Positions 1-8,012 of a stretch of 64,000 bases of DNA are shown here, piece by piece. The DNA comes from Saprospiraceae bacterium. Its GTDB lineage: Bacteria > Bacteroidota > Bacteroidia > Chitinophagales > Saprospiraceae. Where the stretch lies: contig JABAQQ010000024.1 in the NCBI GenBank assembly GCA_019187225.1, positions 166,671 through 230,670 on the forward strand, given 5' to 3'. The translations under genes and the position numbers were made by a program. How positions within the stretch are numbered: the first letter of the stretch is position 1; each line of letters starts with the position of its first letter. The notes under the pieces were generated by a model. That model was not told the origin of the DNA, did not search any database, and saw nothing but the letters and a program-made list of their open reading frames with translations.

Positions 1-1
1 T

Positions 2-457
2 TCAAAGCCAGCCGAACCCGACTACCCGGCCTTAGCCGCCACTTACTACCGCGAACAGGATTTTATCCCAAAAAACGGCGGTACAACGGGCCGCAGCGAA
101 TCGCCCGGCTACGGCCAGGCGCTCGACAGTTACAAATCGGGTAAATACACCGACGTGGAAAAACTCCTGAAACCCACGCTGAAAAACGACCCGGATGCCC
201 TGAAAACGAAGGAGTTGCTCGCCCACTCGCTCTACCGGCGCGGCCAATACGCCGAAGCGCTCACTTATTTCCGACAACTCGCGACCTCTCAGGACAAAAC
301 CATTGCCGAACGCTCCGAATGGGCGATGGCGCTGACGCTGCTGCACCAGATGCCGGCGCAGAAGACCTTGCTTATCAGGACTTTGGATAAGATTCTTGCG
401 AAGCCGGGGCATGGTTTTTACAACAAAGCAAAGGCGCTGCGAGAGCGGGTTAAATAA
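2..457 (+). CDS. TPR-repeat protein, 5' end outside the window
   Basis: The frame is open from the first base of the window and ends at a TAA at 455-457, so only the C-terminal ~151 residues are visible. The visible part reads as helical tetratricopeptide-like hairpins (pattern ALDSYKSGKYTDVEKLL, then LLAHSLYRRGQYAEALTYFRQL), which suggests a protein-interaction scaffold. No catalytic motif, membrane segment or sorting domain is seen. The gene runs convergently towards the minus-strand ATP-cone gene with 7 bp between the stop codons. Function cannot be assigned without the upstream part. Confidence 0.75.
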   Translation, partial: SKPAEPDYPALAATYYREQDFIPKNGGTTGRSESPGYGQALDSYKSGKYTDVEKLLKPTLKNDPDALKTKELLAHSLYRRGQYAEALTYFRQLATSQDKTIAERSEWAMALTLLHQMPAQKTLLIRTLDKILAKPGHGFYNKAKALRERVK

Positions 458-464
458 AAATTGC

Positions 465-1355
465 TCAATTTTTACTCTTTGCCGGTCCGCAAAGCCCCCT
501 GCACTCCTGCAAAATCCCCGCAATACGATTACTGCTCACGGTTTTTGCCAGAACATCGTCCCGGCGCATCAACTCGCTGCACAAGACGATGCCTTGTTCC
601 AGCAACCGGTTCTTCTCGTGTCCGCTCAGTGTGGTCAGGCACGTAAGCGGATAGAGCCGTTCACGATCCACTATTTCTTTCAGACTACCTTTCAGCGGAT
701 AATTCCAGCTGATGAGGCGGAGACCTGCGCACTCACCGTACAGCACCGCATCGTCGCTGAACCGCGTGTTGGTGACCAGCCAGCCCTGGAAATCAGCGTT
801 TTCCCCTCTTCGTTTCAATCCTGCCCCGACATCCCGGAAGCGCGCATGCACATAGAGCGATATTTTCACATCGCATACTAAACCGGATTGGTTGTGGTAT
901 TTGCATTCGGCCAATATGGTGTCGGCGCCTCGCCTCGCCATCACATCTATTTCGTGGTTGACGCAGTATCCTTCCACGATGTTCCCTAATTGAACGTCGT
1001 ATTTCCGGTTGCGCAATATATCTCCCACAAATCGCTCGAAAGGATAACCCGACGGCCCCAACTCCATAATGGCTTTTTTCAGTTTGTAGCGGGCGGCCAG
1101 GTGGGCGGAAGATTCCTTCAGAAGTTCGAACGCACGGCCATAAATTTCTTCTGTACTGATACCGGGGTAAAGTCCCTTTTGAATTTCGAGCGCTATGTCA
1201 TGGATGATCTGAGGAGAAGCACCGGCTTTGCGGAGTGATCTCCGCAATTTTTTCAGGGAAAAAGGCGCTTCCTCCCCTGAGGATTTGGTGATGTAGATTC
1301 TTTTCACGTGCTGATTCAGATGAGAAATATCAACTGCAAGTATAGCGAAAGTCAT
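465..1355 (-). CDS. ATP-cone domain fused to Mrr-like restriction endonuclease fold
   Basis: About 296 residues. Residues ~17-100 resemble an ATP-cone, the nucleotide-sensing domain of NrdR and ribonucleotide reductases (KRIYITKSSGEEAPFSLKK near the start, then the helical RSLRKAGAS...EI pattern). Residues ~105-215 show a PD-(D/E)XK nuclease core: ...HEIDVMARRG followed by ILAECKYH, matching the E-D-(E)xK signature of Mrr_cat enzymes. A cytoplasmic nucleotide-gated DNase is the simplest inference; the substrate is unknown. An alternative start lies near residue 17 (VKRIYITKS). It is a single gene with no methyltransferase partner, so it is unlikely to be a classical restriction-modification enzyme. 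Confidence 0.75.
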   Translation of the reverse strand: MTFAILAVDISHLNQHVKRIYITKSSGEEAPFSLKKLRRSLRKAGASPQIIHDIALEIQKGLYPGISTEEIYGRAFELLKESSAHLAARYKLKKAIMELGPSGYPFERFVGDILRNRKYDVQLGNIVEGYCVNHEIDVMARRGADTILAECKYHNQSGLVCDVKISLYVHARFRDVGAGLKRRGENADFQGWLVTNTRFSDDAVLYGECAGLRLISWNYPLKGSLKEIVDRERLYPLTCLTTLSGHEKNRLLEQGIVLCSELMRRDDVLAKTVSSNRIAGILQECRGLCGPAKSKN

Positions 1356-1430
1356 TTCCTGCCAGCATCACCGACCGGAACTTTGTGCTGTAAAAATTAC
1401 CAAAAATTCGATTTCAACATTCACAAAACA

Positions 1431-1438
1431 AAAGGAGG
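1431..1438 (+). promoter_or_regulatory. Strong Shine-Dalgarno site of the Hsp20 gene
   Basis: AAAGGAGG lies 5 nt upstream of the ATG at 1444. It is almost perfectly complementary to the 16S rRNA 3' end. The other gene starts in this window have A/T-rich leaders without such a site, as is usual in Bacteroidota, so this gene appears set for unusually efficient initiation. Confidence 0.7.
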
Positions 1439-1443
1439 TTTAT

Positions 1444-1881
1444 ATGTCACTCGTCAGATGGAACCCGGAATCAAGTTTTTTCCCCTCAATTTCAAATTGG
1501 ATGGATGATCTTTTTGATAATGGAGACTGGTCCAAACCGGCCGTCAAAGGTATATCCGTCCCAGCTGTGAACGTCACGGAAAACAAGAACGAATTCAAGT
1601 TGAAAGTGGCTGCACCCGGTTTCAAGAAAGAAGACTTTAAGTTGGAAATAAAGAACGGATATCTTTCTATTTCCGGCGAATCGAAGGAAGAAAAGGAAGA
1701 GAAGGATGAAAAATATACGCGTCAGGAATATCGCTACAGCACCTTCACCCGTTCCTTCGCATTGCCGGAGAACGTAAAAGCCGAAGATATCTCTGCAGAA
1801 TACACCGATGGCGTTTTGAAAGTCGTATTGCCCAAGAAAAAAACGGAGGAAAAAGCTTCGACACAAATTGCTGTAAAATAA
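1444..1881 (+). CDS. Small heat shock protein, Hsp20/alpha-crystallin family
   Basis: 145 residues, normal length for a bacterial sHSP. The N-terminus MSLVRWNPESSFFPSISNWM and the alpha-crystallin domain at residues ~38-130 are typical: PAVNVTENKNEFKLKVAAPGFKKEDFKLEI, then LSISGE and a final strand GVLKVVLPK, followed by a short Lys-rich tail. The product is an ATP-independent holdase that binds unfolding proteins in the cytoplasm. The start is fixed by the strong SD at 1431-1438. A rho-independent terminator follows at 1907-1940, so the gene is probably monocistronic. Confidence 0.95.
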   Translation: MSLVRWNPESSFFPSISNWMDDLFDNGDWSKPAVKGISVPAVNVTENKNEFKLKVAAPGFKKEDFKLEIKNGYLSISGESKEEKEEKDEKYTRQEYRYSTFTRSFALPENVKAEDISAEYTDGVLKVVLPKKKTEEKASTQIAVK

Positions 1882-1906
1882 AAGTTTAGTGGGTATTTTT
1901 GCTGTC

Positions 1907-1940
1907 AACAGGCCGCTCGTGCTTCGGGAGGCCTGTTTTT
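1907..1940 (+). terminator. Rho-independent terminator after the Hsp20 gene
   Basis: The arms AACAGGCC (1907-1914) and GGCCTGTT (1930-1937) pair perfectly around a 15-nt loop and are followed by a T run. It sits 25 nt after the Hsp20 stop codon. Confidence 0.8.
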
Positions 1941-1953
1941 GCTTTCCATCGCC

Positions 1954-2982
1954 ATGAATAAGATTCCGGGTGTTCAAATCCGTCAGGTATTGCTCCTGCT
2001 GCTCATCGCGGCCATTTTTGGGGTGCTTTTCTGGAACCTGCGCTTTTTTATACCGGCATTGCTCGGCGCTTACGCTTTGTATATCCTGTTGCGGGGGCCG
2101 ATGTTTTATATCATAACAAAATGGAAGTGGAGAAAAAAAGCAGCGGTGGCGGCATTGCTTTTCGTATCCTTCATTCTGATCCTGGCGCCCGCTTACTGGA
2201 TTTTCGGAATGCTTGAAAAGCGACTGCTTGCCTTACTGATGAATTCCGACGATCTCCTCCAGAATGCGGGAGATTTTGCACGGCAACTGGAAGCGAGATT
2301 CGGCATCGCTTTGCTGACGCCCGATAACATTCAGGGGCTGACGGACTGGGGCATGCGCGAGGCGCGAGGCATTGTGAGCGCTACGGTGAATGGGTTGGGC
2401 ATCCTGCTGGCAGCCTATTTCATCCTGTGGTTTATGCTGACGGAGAGCGAAAGAATGGAGCGGTCGTTTTTCAACTGGCTGCCCCTCAAAGATGAAAATG
2501 TGGAATACGTGCGCAAACAATTGAACGACATGGTATGGTCGAATGCGCTGGGTATTCCCATGATGGGGGTTGTGCAGGGGCTGGCGGGCCTGATCGCCTA
2601 CTGGTTGGCGGGAGTGGATGACATGTGGCTTTGGTTTGCCATCACCTTTGTGTCAGGGATGTTGCCTGTAGTGGGCGTGGCGCTGGCTTATGTGCCACTG
2701 TCGCTTCTGCTCCTCGCCAAAGGGATGGAATGGGAAGCTTTGTTTATATTTCTCTATGGTTTTATCGTCGTAGGTTCGGTGGATAATTTGGCGCGGATGT
2801 GGCTCCTGCAAAAAATCGGCCACGTCCACCCTGTCATCACTTTGTTTGGCGTCATTGTAGGCTTGAAGTTGTTCGGCTTTATCGGCTTTATTTTCGGGCC
2901 GATCCTGATCTCCATGTTTATTTTGTTGTTGCGGATCTATCACAAGGAATTCGATCAACCGGTCACTCCGAAATCTCCCTGA
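1954..2982 (+). CDS. AI-2E family transporter (PerM/YdiK-like membrane protein)
   Basis: 342 residues from MNKIPGVQIRQVLLL; an in-frame ATG 15 nt upstream (1939) overlaps the Hsp20 terminator and is less likely. The protein is very hydrophobic, with paired N-terminal helices, a soluble helical stretch (~75-150), and a cluster of C-terminal helices containing VSGMLPVVGVALAYVP and FGFIGFIFGPILISM, which are the family's conserved PxxG and GxxGxxxGP signatures. Members are inner-membrane permeases, some linked to AI-2 export or Na+/H+ antiport; the substrate here is unknown. The 3' end overlaps the convergent CoA-transferase gene by 20 bp. Confidence 0.9.
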   Translation: MNKIPGVQIRQVLLLLLIAAIFGVLFWNLRFFIPALLGAYALYILLRGPMFYIITKWKWRKKAAVAALLFVSFILILAPAYWIFGMLEKRLLALLMNSDDLLQNAGDFARQLEARFGIALLTPDNIQGLTDWGMREARGIVSATVNGLGILLAAYFILWFMLTESERMERSFFNWLPLKDENVEYVRKQLNDMVWSNALGIPMMGVVQGLAGLIAYWLAGVDDMWLWFAITFVSGMLPVVGVALAYVPLSLLLLAKGMEWEALFIFLYGFIVVGSVDNLARMWLLQKIGHVHPVITLFGVIVGLKLFGFIGFIFGPILISMFILLLRIYHKEFDQPVTPKSP

Positions 2983-4243
2983 ATCGCTCCGCAAACGCGC
3001 GTTCCAGCATTTCCCGGTCGCCGGGGTGCGCAATTTCAATCAATGCCCTGGCGCGCTGCCGCAGGTTTTTTCCAAATAAATAGGCCACCCCGTACTCCGT
3101 GACGATGTAGTGCGCATGCGCCCGCGTCGTCACCACCCCGGCGCCCGGTTTGAGCAACGGCACGATGCGCGCAACGCCTTTGGCTGTGCGCGAAGTGAGG
3201 GCGATGATGGGTTTTCCGCCCTCGGAAAGCGCCGCTCCGCGCATGAAATCCATCTGGCCGCCCACGCCGGAATACTGGTAGGTGCCGATGGAATCGGCGC
3301 ATACCTGTCCCGTCAGGTCCACTTCGATGGCACTGTTGATGGCTACCACGCGGTCGTTGCGTTTGATGACCGAAGCCTCGTTCACGTAATCAACGTCGAG
3401 GAAAGCGAATGCGGGATTGTCGTCCACATAATCATAGAGCCGCCGCGTGCCCAGGGCGAACGCCGTCACGGTCTTGTTGGGGTGAATGTTTTTAAAGCGG
3501 TTGTTTATCACGTCCTTTTCCACCAGGTCAATAATGCCATCCGAAAACATTTCGGTGTGCACGCCCAGGTCTTTGTGGTTGTTCAGGCACTTCAACACGG
3601 CATCTGGAATGGTGCCGATGCCCAATTGCAGCGTACTGCGATCCTCGATCAATCCCGCAATGAATTGTCCAATTTTCATTTCCGCCTCTCCGGTTGCTTT
3701 CCCGTAACTGACCTCCTGCAAGGGAGCTTCCCAAAACACCATGGCATCAAAACTGCTCTTGTGCATGAGACCGTCGCCGTGAGTGCGCGGCACCCGGGGG
3801 TTCACCTGGGCGATGACGTGTTTGGCAGTGTTCAGTGCCGAGCGGGCAATATCGGTCGAAACGCCCAGGGAACAGTAGCCGTGCCGGTCGGGCTCGGAAA
3901 CCTGAACGATGGCTACGTCGAGCGCCAGAATGTTGCGTTTGAACAGTTCCGGTATTTCACTCAAAAAAACCGGTACATAATCGGCGCGACCTTCGTTTAC
4001 GGCCTGGCGTATGCTGGCAGAAACAAACAGGGAATTGAAATGGAAATGTGGCCGGTACTGAGGTTTGTCCAATTCCACATCGCCATAAAGGCTGATGGAG
4101 ACGAGTTCAACGTTCTGAAGGCGCGGCGCCTGCTCGGCCAGTTTTTTCAGCATGTACAGCGGCGTACACGCGCTGCCGTGGATAAATATCCGTTGGTTGG
4201 ACTGAACGATCTGAAGGGCTTCTTCAGCGGAGACGTAAGGCAT
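2963..4243 (-). CDS. Acetyl-CoA hydrolase/transferase family protein (4-hydroxybutyrate CoA-transferase-like)
   Basis: About 426 residues from MPYVSAEEALQIVQ, the usual family N-terminus; an in-frame ATG at 4288 would add 15 residues. The N-terminal acetyl-CoA hydrolase domain has FIHGSACTP. The C-terminal domain has LGVHTEMFSDGIIDL, where the Glu in HTEMFSDG is the expected thioester-forming residue, and YSGVGGQMDFMRGA. The enzyme moves CoA between short acyl groups such as acetate, butyrate or 4-hydroxybutyrate; the exact acyl substrate cannot be read from sequence. It is a cytoplasmic, apparently single-gene unit. Confidence 0.9.
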   Translation of the reverse strand: MPYVSAEEALQIVQSNQRIFIHGSACTPLYMLKKLAEQAPRLQNVELVSISLYGDVELDKPQYRPHFHFNSLFVSASIRQAVNEGRADYVPVFLSEIPELFKRNILALDVAIVQVSEPDRHGYCSLGVSTDIARSALNTAKHVIAQVNPRVPRTHGDGLMHKSSFDAMVFWEAPLQEVSYGKATGEAEMKIGQFIAGLIEDRSTLQLGIGTIPDAVLKCLNNHKDLGVHTEMFSDGIIDLVEKDVINNRFKNIHPNKTVTAFALGTRRLYDYVDDNPAFAFLDVDYVNEASVIKRNDRVVAINSAIEVDLTGQVCADSIGTYQYSGVGGQMDFMRGAALSEGGKPIIALTSRTAKGVARIVPLLKPGAGVVTTRAHAHYIVTEYGVAYLFGKNLRQRARALIEIAHPGDREMLERAFAERFREISE

Positions 4244-4448
4244 TTGTTGCTGGATAAATGTGCATTTTTTCGGGTCAAATCTATGCACATGGTTTCAAAC
4301 AACTCCGAATAAATTGAACCTCGCCAAACACATGACTCCGAGGGTGACAACAATCATTGCCGAACCTGCATGATGTCATTGGATTTGGGAAAGGAGAGAT
4401 TGTATATTTAGGTCGCCTGAGAATTTTTTCAATTTAACCACTCGAGTC

Positions 4449-4853
4449 ATGGGAACAATACAATCGTCTGCGCTATTGCCCCGAGCCGTAAACCTCATGC
4501 CGAGACCTGCCATTAAAAATTTGGAATCCAGAATAGCGGAAATGAAGGGGGAGATGGATTTCTACCACCAATTGCTGTGCTGGCTGCTGTTCAGCTGCCA
4601 GGAAGACAAAAGGCATATCATCGAAGCCCTCAGAGCTGAGGTGATGGAGGTGCGCGACGGTGGCTTTAGCGCCCTTCTCGATGGACTGGAAAGGTTGAAA
4701 GGCGAAATGAAAGGAATAGTAACAGAGCCGGGGATTTATTCGGATATTGCCTGGCTGCAGGTGTATTTGAAACAAATAGAAGGTACTTTGCAGGCGCTCA
4801 AGTCAAGAATACACCGGAGTTTCGGTGATTATACACACGTACGCATCTGGTGA
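4449..4853 (+). CDS. Hypothetical helical protein
   Basis: 134 residues, not recognised. The sequence is rich in Leu, Glu and Lys with heptad-like stretches (IKNLESRIAEMKGEMDFYHQ; LLDGLERLKGEMKGIV; VYLKQIEGTLQALKSRI), so a helical or coiled-coil fold is likely. Two Cys (CWLLFSC) lie in a short hydrophobic patch. No signal peptide is seen. Flanking genes give no functional hint. It is kept as a gene because no better frame competes over this interval and the leader is A/T-rich. Confidence 0.5.
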   Translation: MGTIQSSALLPRAVNLMPRPAIKNLESRIAEMKGEMDFYHQLLCWLLFSCQEDKRHIIEALRAEVMEVRDGGFSALLDGLERLKGEMKGIVTEPGIYSDIAWLQVYLKQIEGTLQALKSRIHRSFGDYTHVRIW

Positions 4854-5085
4854 ATTTGAAGTGGCCGTAAGTACTTTTATTTATATTTTTCATTTCCGCT
4901 ATGATTGGACCATATAATTGATAGCCCGAACGGTCAAGAAAATGGTAGTGAAAAATAATTGTTTCGTCATGGTTATCTAATAAAGATCCAGAGAGAGTGA
5001 GAGTGTATTTGTTACCAAAAAAACGAGGGACAAAGTCACGCATGACTTTGCCCCTCTTTCCACAGTAAGGATTCAGAACACCGGA

Positions 5086-6588
5086 TTAATAGCGGCGTTT
5101 CACTTTTTTCTTCTTCGTTTTGAACTCGTTGCCTTCTTCGTCGTTGCCGATCGGGTTACCTGTGCGGGTCATAGCGCAGCGGAAACCGACGGTGCGGCTG
5201 GCCTTGTCTTCTTCGAGGAAGCGGCGCGTGCCGGGCGAGAGCCAGAAAGCGCGGTCGGCCCAGGAACCGCCCTTGATGACGCGGGCTTTATCGCTGATGA
5301 GGGTGCTGATGCCATAGCGGTATTCTACCTGCGATTCCTTGTCGCCGTCGAGGTAGTTGTACACTTCGGGGCGTTTGTAGTTGTCGCGCAGGGCGGTAGT
5401 GGTCGTGTCCATCAATTCGTACTGGAGGCGGCCCAAGCTGTCTTTGGTGATCGGCTGGCCGGTTTCCGGGTCGAGTTTTTTGGTCACAAAGACGTTACCG
5501 CGGAAGGAGTTCAGGTCGTGGTTGGCCACGTCTTCCAGGTCGGAAGAGGTCATCGGACGGTAGAGGTCGGCAGTCCATTCGTTCACGTTACCGGCCATGT
5601 TGTACAGACCGTAGTCGTTCGGCCAGTTGTCGCGCACTTTGGAAGGGAAGAACGATTTGTCGTTCAGAGCGCCTGCCATACCGCCATAGTCACCGCCGCT
5701 GCGCTTGAAGTTAGCGAGCATGTGACCCTGGTATTTGTTGCGTTTTTGGTAGCGCACGGTATTGCCGTCCCACGGGTAGATGCGGCGGTCAGTGATGAGT
5801 TCGTCTTTGCTGTTGGCTTGCACACCGATGAGCGAGAGTGCGGCGTATTCCCATTCGGCTTCCGTCGGGAGGCGGTAGGCCGGGAGCAGGATGCCGTCTT
5901 CGAGGCGTACGCGGCGTTCGCCGCCGGTGCGCTGGTCGGGCAGGTTTTTACGCACAGCGGGTTCGTACTGACCCACTAAGTATGATTCGGTGTTGAAGTT
6001 GTTCTCGTTTTTCTGGTCGGGCGTCGGGTCAATGATACCGCGTTCGATGAGGATCATCTCGTTCACGCGGTCGGTGCGCCATTTGCAGAATTCGTTGGCC
6101 TGGTTCCAGTTGACGCCCACTACGGGATAGTCGTCGTAGGCGGGGTGGCGGAAGTAGGTTTCCACCATCGGCTCGTTGTAAGCCAGTTCGTCGCGCCACA
6201 CAAGGGTGTCGGGCAGGGCGCGTTTCCAGGTTTCGGGGTAGGTTTCGCCGAATACTCGATCCACCCAGTAGAGGTACTCGCGGTAGTCAATGTTGGAAAT
6301 TTCGGTTTCGTCCATGTAGAACGAGGAGACGGTTACGCGGCGCGCCACGTTGTTCCATTCATAAGTGGCGTCCTGGTCGGTAAGACCCATGGTAAAGGTA
6401 CCGCCTTCGACAAGGACGAGGTTCGGGCCGGTGGCCTGACCGTCATAATCCACTTTTTCAAAGCCGCCCCACTTTTGGTCGTTGTATTTCCAGCCTGTAG
6501 AGGAGGAACGCTCGGTTTTTTTACCGCAGCTCGCCATCAGGAAGATGAGCAGGACAAAGTTTAACCCGTGAATGAGAGTTTTTTTCAT
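5086..6588 (-). CDS. gldJ: Gliding motility / T9SS lipoprotein GldJ
   Basis: 500 residues. The lipoprotein signal ends in the lipobox LMASC with Cys21. The region after it (TGWKYNDQKWGGFEKVDYDG, then GPNLVLVEGGTFTMG) is the diagnostic start of GldJ rather than GldK. The body is an SUMF1/FGE-sulfatase fold (WNQANEFCKWRTDRVNEM; RLPTEAEWEYAA; YNMAGNVNEWTADLYR; VIKGGSWADRAFWLSPGTRR; VGFRCA). GldJ is a periplasm-facing outer-membrane lipoprotein needed for gliding and stability of the T9SS GldK/N ring. The very basic tail (KTKKKKVKRRY) is notable. In Flavobacterium gldJ is adjacent to porU-porV; here those lie about 10 kb away. Confidence 0.92.
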   Translation of the reverse strand: MKKTLIHGLNFVLLIFLMASCGKKTERSSSTGWKYNDQKWGGFEKVDYDGQATGPNLVLVEGGTFTMGLTDQDATYEWNNVARRVTVSSFYMDETEISNIDYREYLYWVDRVFGETYPETWKRALPDTLVWRDELAYNEPMVETYFRHPAYDDYPVVGVNWNQANEFCKWRTDRVNEMILIERGIIDPTPDQKNENNFNTESYLVGQYEPAVRKNLPDQRTGGERRVRLEDGILLPAYRLPTEAEWEYAALSLIGVQANSKDELITDRRIYPWDGNTVRYQKRNKYQGHMLANFKRSGGDYGGMAGALNDKSFFPSKVRDNWPNDYGLYNMAGNVNEWTADLYRPMTSSDLEDVANHDLNSFRGNVFVTKKLDPETGQPITKDSLGRLQYELMDTTTTALRDNYKRPEVYNYLDGDKESQVEYRYGISTLISDKARVIKGGSWADRAFWLSPGTRRFLEEDKASRTVGFRCAMTRTGNPIGNDEEGNEFKTKKKKVKRRY

Positions 6589-6619
6589 TATTAAAATACA
6601 GGTTTAGAAAATTGAGCAG

Positions 6620-6627
6620 CAAATGTA
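6620..6627 (-). promoter_or_regulatory. Candidate Bacteroidota -7 box upstream of gldJ
   Basis: On the minus strand TACATTTG matches the Bacteroidota sigma-ABfr -7 consensus TAnnTTTG exactly, 31 nt before the gldJ ATG. No convincing TTG element at the expected spacing was found, so this is tentative. Confidence 0.3.
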
Positions 6628-6685
6628 GGCAAATAAAACATTTCGGAATTCCGGTCTTTCAAAATTTAACGAAAGTCGTTTTCCT

Positions 6686-7681
6686 TTATTGAAACATCCG
6701 GATGCAATCGTTGAGGTCACGGCTTTTCTTTTTGCGCAGTTTTTCATTCTGGTCGAACAAAATACCCAGCGTCAGCTCGTAAGTGCCGCCCGAACGCGCC
6801 GACAAACCCGACACTGTCACGTCGTAACTCAAGCCTATTTTAAAAATTCCCTCGCGAAAACCGGCCATCAAAATAACAGCGTCGGCATTGCGAAAAGTGT
6901 GCCGGTACCATGCTCCGGCGATAATGGCGCCCAAACCGGCGTATGCACCGATGTTCAATTGCTGGTAAGGTCCCTGGGAAACGAATAAAAAATTCGGGGA
7001 GATAAACGAGGGTTGGCGGACTTTATTGCCCTTTTTAACAACCAGTTCGGTGCCGCCGTGAAAGGTGTAACGCAGCGGCAGGCCCCGCGACAGGTTGTCG
7101 TTCACGAGCAGGATGCCGTCGTTGGGAGTATTAAGGTGTTTGAGCGCCGCGCCGAAGTAGAATTTGTCGCTGAGGATCAGCAGGCCCGAAGAAATGTCGA
7201 GTTGGGTTTTGGTGGCCAGGTCGGGCGGAACTTCGCCTGAGCCGTTGCCGATGCCGCCGATGGGGTCGATCTGGTCGGGAAAGATGAGTTTTTCCCAATT
7301 CAGGTTGGTTTGGTAAGCGCCTGCTTCCACGCCGAGTTTCAACGCCAGGTGGTCGGTCACTTTGAGCCGGTAGGCATACACGGCGGAAAACCGCGTCGTT
7401 TTGTAAATGCCGTCGCCTGCGTTGTCCCCTTCGAGGTTGAAGCCGATGCCGCTGTTCAGCCGTTCCAGGCTTTGCTCGTAAAATACCGCGTAGGTGCGGT
7501 AGGCATTGTTGAAGCCCGACCATTGGTTGCGGTAGGCCGCGCCGATGCGGGGCGCGATGGCGCTTCCGGCAAAACCGGGGTTTACCTGAAGGGGCATGGC
7601 GTAAAACTGCGAAAAGATCGGGTCTTGCGCGGCAGCACCCGCCGCCGCCAGCAGGAGCAGTGCGGTGAAGAGTTTTCTCAT
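6686..7681 (-). CDS. PorP/SprF family type IX secretion outer-membrane protein
   Basis: 331 residues from MRKLFTALLLLAAAGAAAQDP, whose signal peptide fixes the start; the frame extends 38 codons further upstream but without signal-like sequence. The mature N-terminus DPIFSQFYAMPLQVNPGFAGS followed by RIGAAYRNQWSGF is the hallmark of the PorP_SprF family, a small outer-membrane beta-barrel linked to T9SS function and SprB-like adhesins. It is transcribed in the same direction as gldJ with a 97-bp gap, which supports a T9SS role. The family has many paralogues, so it cannot be called as the core PorP with certainty. Confidence 0.88.
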   Translation of the reverse strand: MRKLFTALLLLAAAGAAAQDPIFSQFYAMPLQVNPGFAGSAIAPRIGAAYRNQWSGFNNAYRTYAVFYEQSLERLNSGIGFNLEGDNAGDGIYKTTRFSAVYAYRLKVTDHLALKLGVEAGAYQTNLNWEKLIFPDQIDPIGGIGNGSGEVPPDLATKTQLDISSGLLILSDKFYFGAALKHLNTPNDGILLVNDNLSRGLPLRYTFHGGTELVVKKGNKVRQPSFISPNFLFVSQGPYQQLNIGAYAGLGAIIAGAWYRHTFRNADAVILMAGFREGIFKIGLSYDVTVSGLSARSGGTYELTLGILFDQNEKLRKKKSRDLNDCIRMFQ

Positions 7682-7841
7682 AACGAATGGAGTTGGCGGA
7701 AATCTTTTCGTTCGGGTTGCCTTTTGGCGGGGGGAAGTTCGGAGAAATTCTGCAGTCAGGAAACGGTTGGGGATGGAAATTGCTAAAATAGGCAAAAGGT
7801 AATGATTGGGTGTTGCCGATTTACGTCATTGAGGGAAAAAG

Positions 7842-8003
7842 TCATTCCCCCGCTTCGTCAAGCACTCGTCTGTAGATTTGCTGACTAATTCGAAGATTGG
7901 CTTCCTGAATAAGTTGGTCAAGCAACATTTTGACGTTGGGAATAATACCTCAATCTTTTGCCTCTATAAGCACACCTGCTAATCCTATGTCAAGCCTTTG
8001 TAC
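7842..8003 (-). pseudogene. Remnant of a DUF3368 PIN-like toxin (C-terminal end only)
   Basis: Reading the minus strand from ~8000 to the TGA at 7842-7844 gives IGLAGVLIEAKD, an in-frame TGA, then GIIPNVKMLLDQLIQEANL and RISQQIYRRVLDEAGE. This matches the C-terminal end of DUF3368 PIN-domain proteins (pattern GTLGVLLxAKxxGLIxxVKxLLDxLI...RISxxLYxxVL). Everything N-terminal, including the acidic active site, is missing, and a stop (TAA) precedes the fragment. It lies between the porP/sprF-like gene and metF and is too short and broken for ordinary ORF calling. Confidence 0.75.
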
Positions 8004-8012
8004 TTAAAGGAC

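Noticed and set aside
3110-4312. 400-codon plus-strand frame opposite the CoA-transferase
   Set aside because: Antisense shadow; the minus-strand frame has all family motifs.
4798-5043. 81-codon minus-strand frame
   Set aside because: Overlaps the small plus-strand gene, has no recognisable features and a poor composition for a protein.
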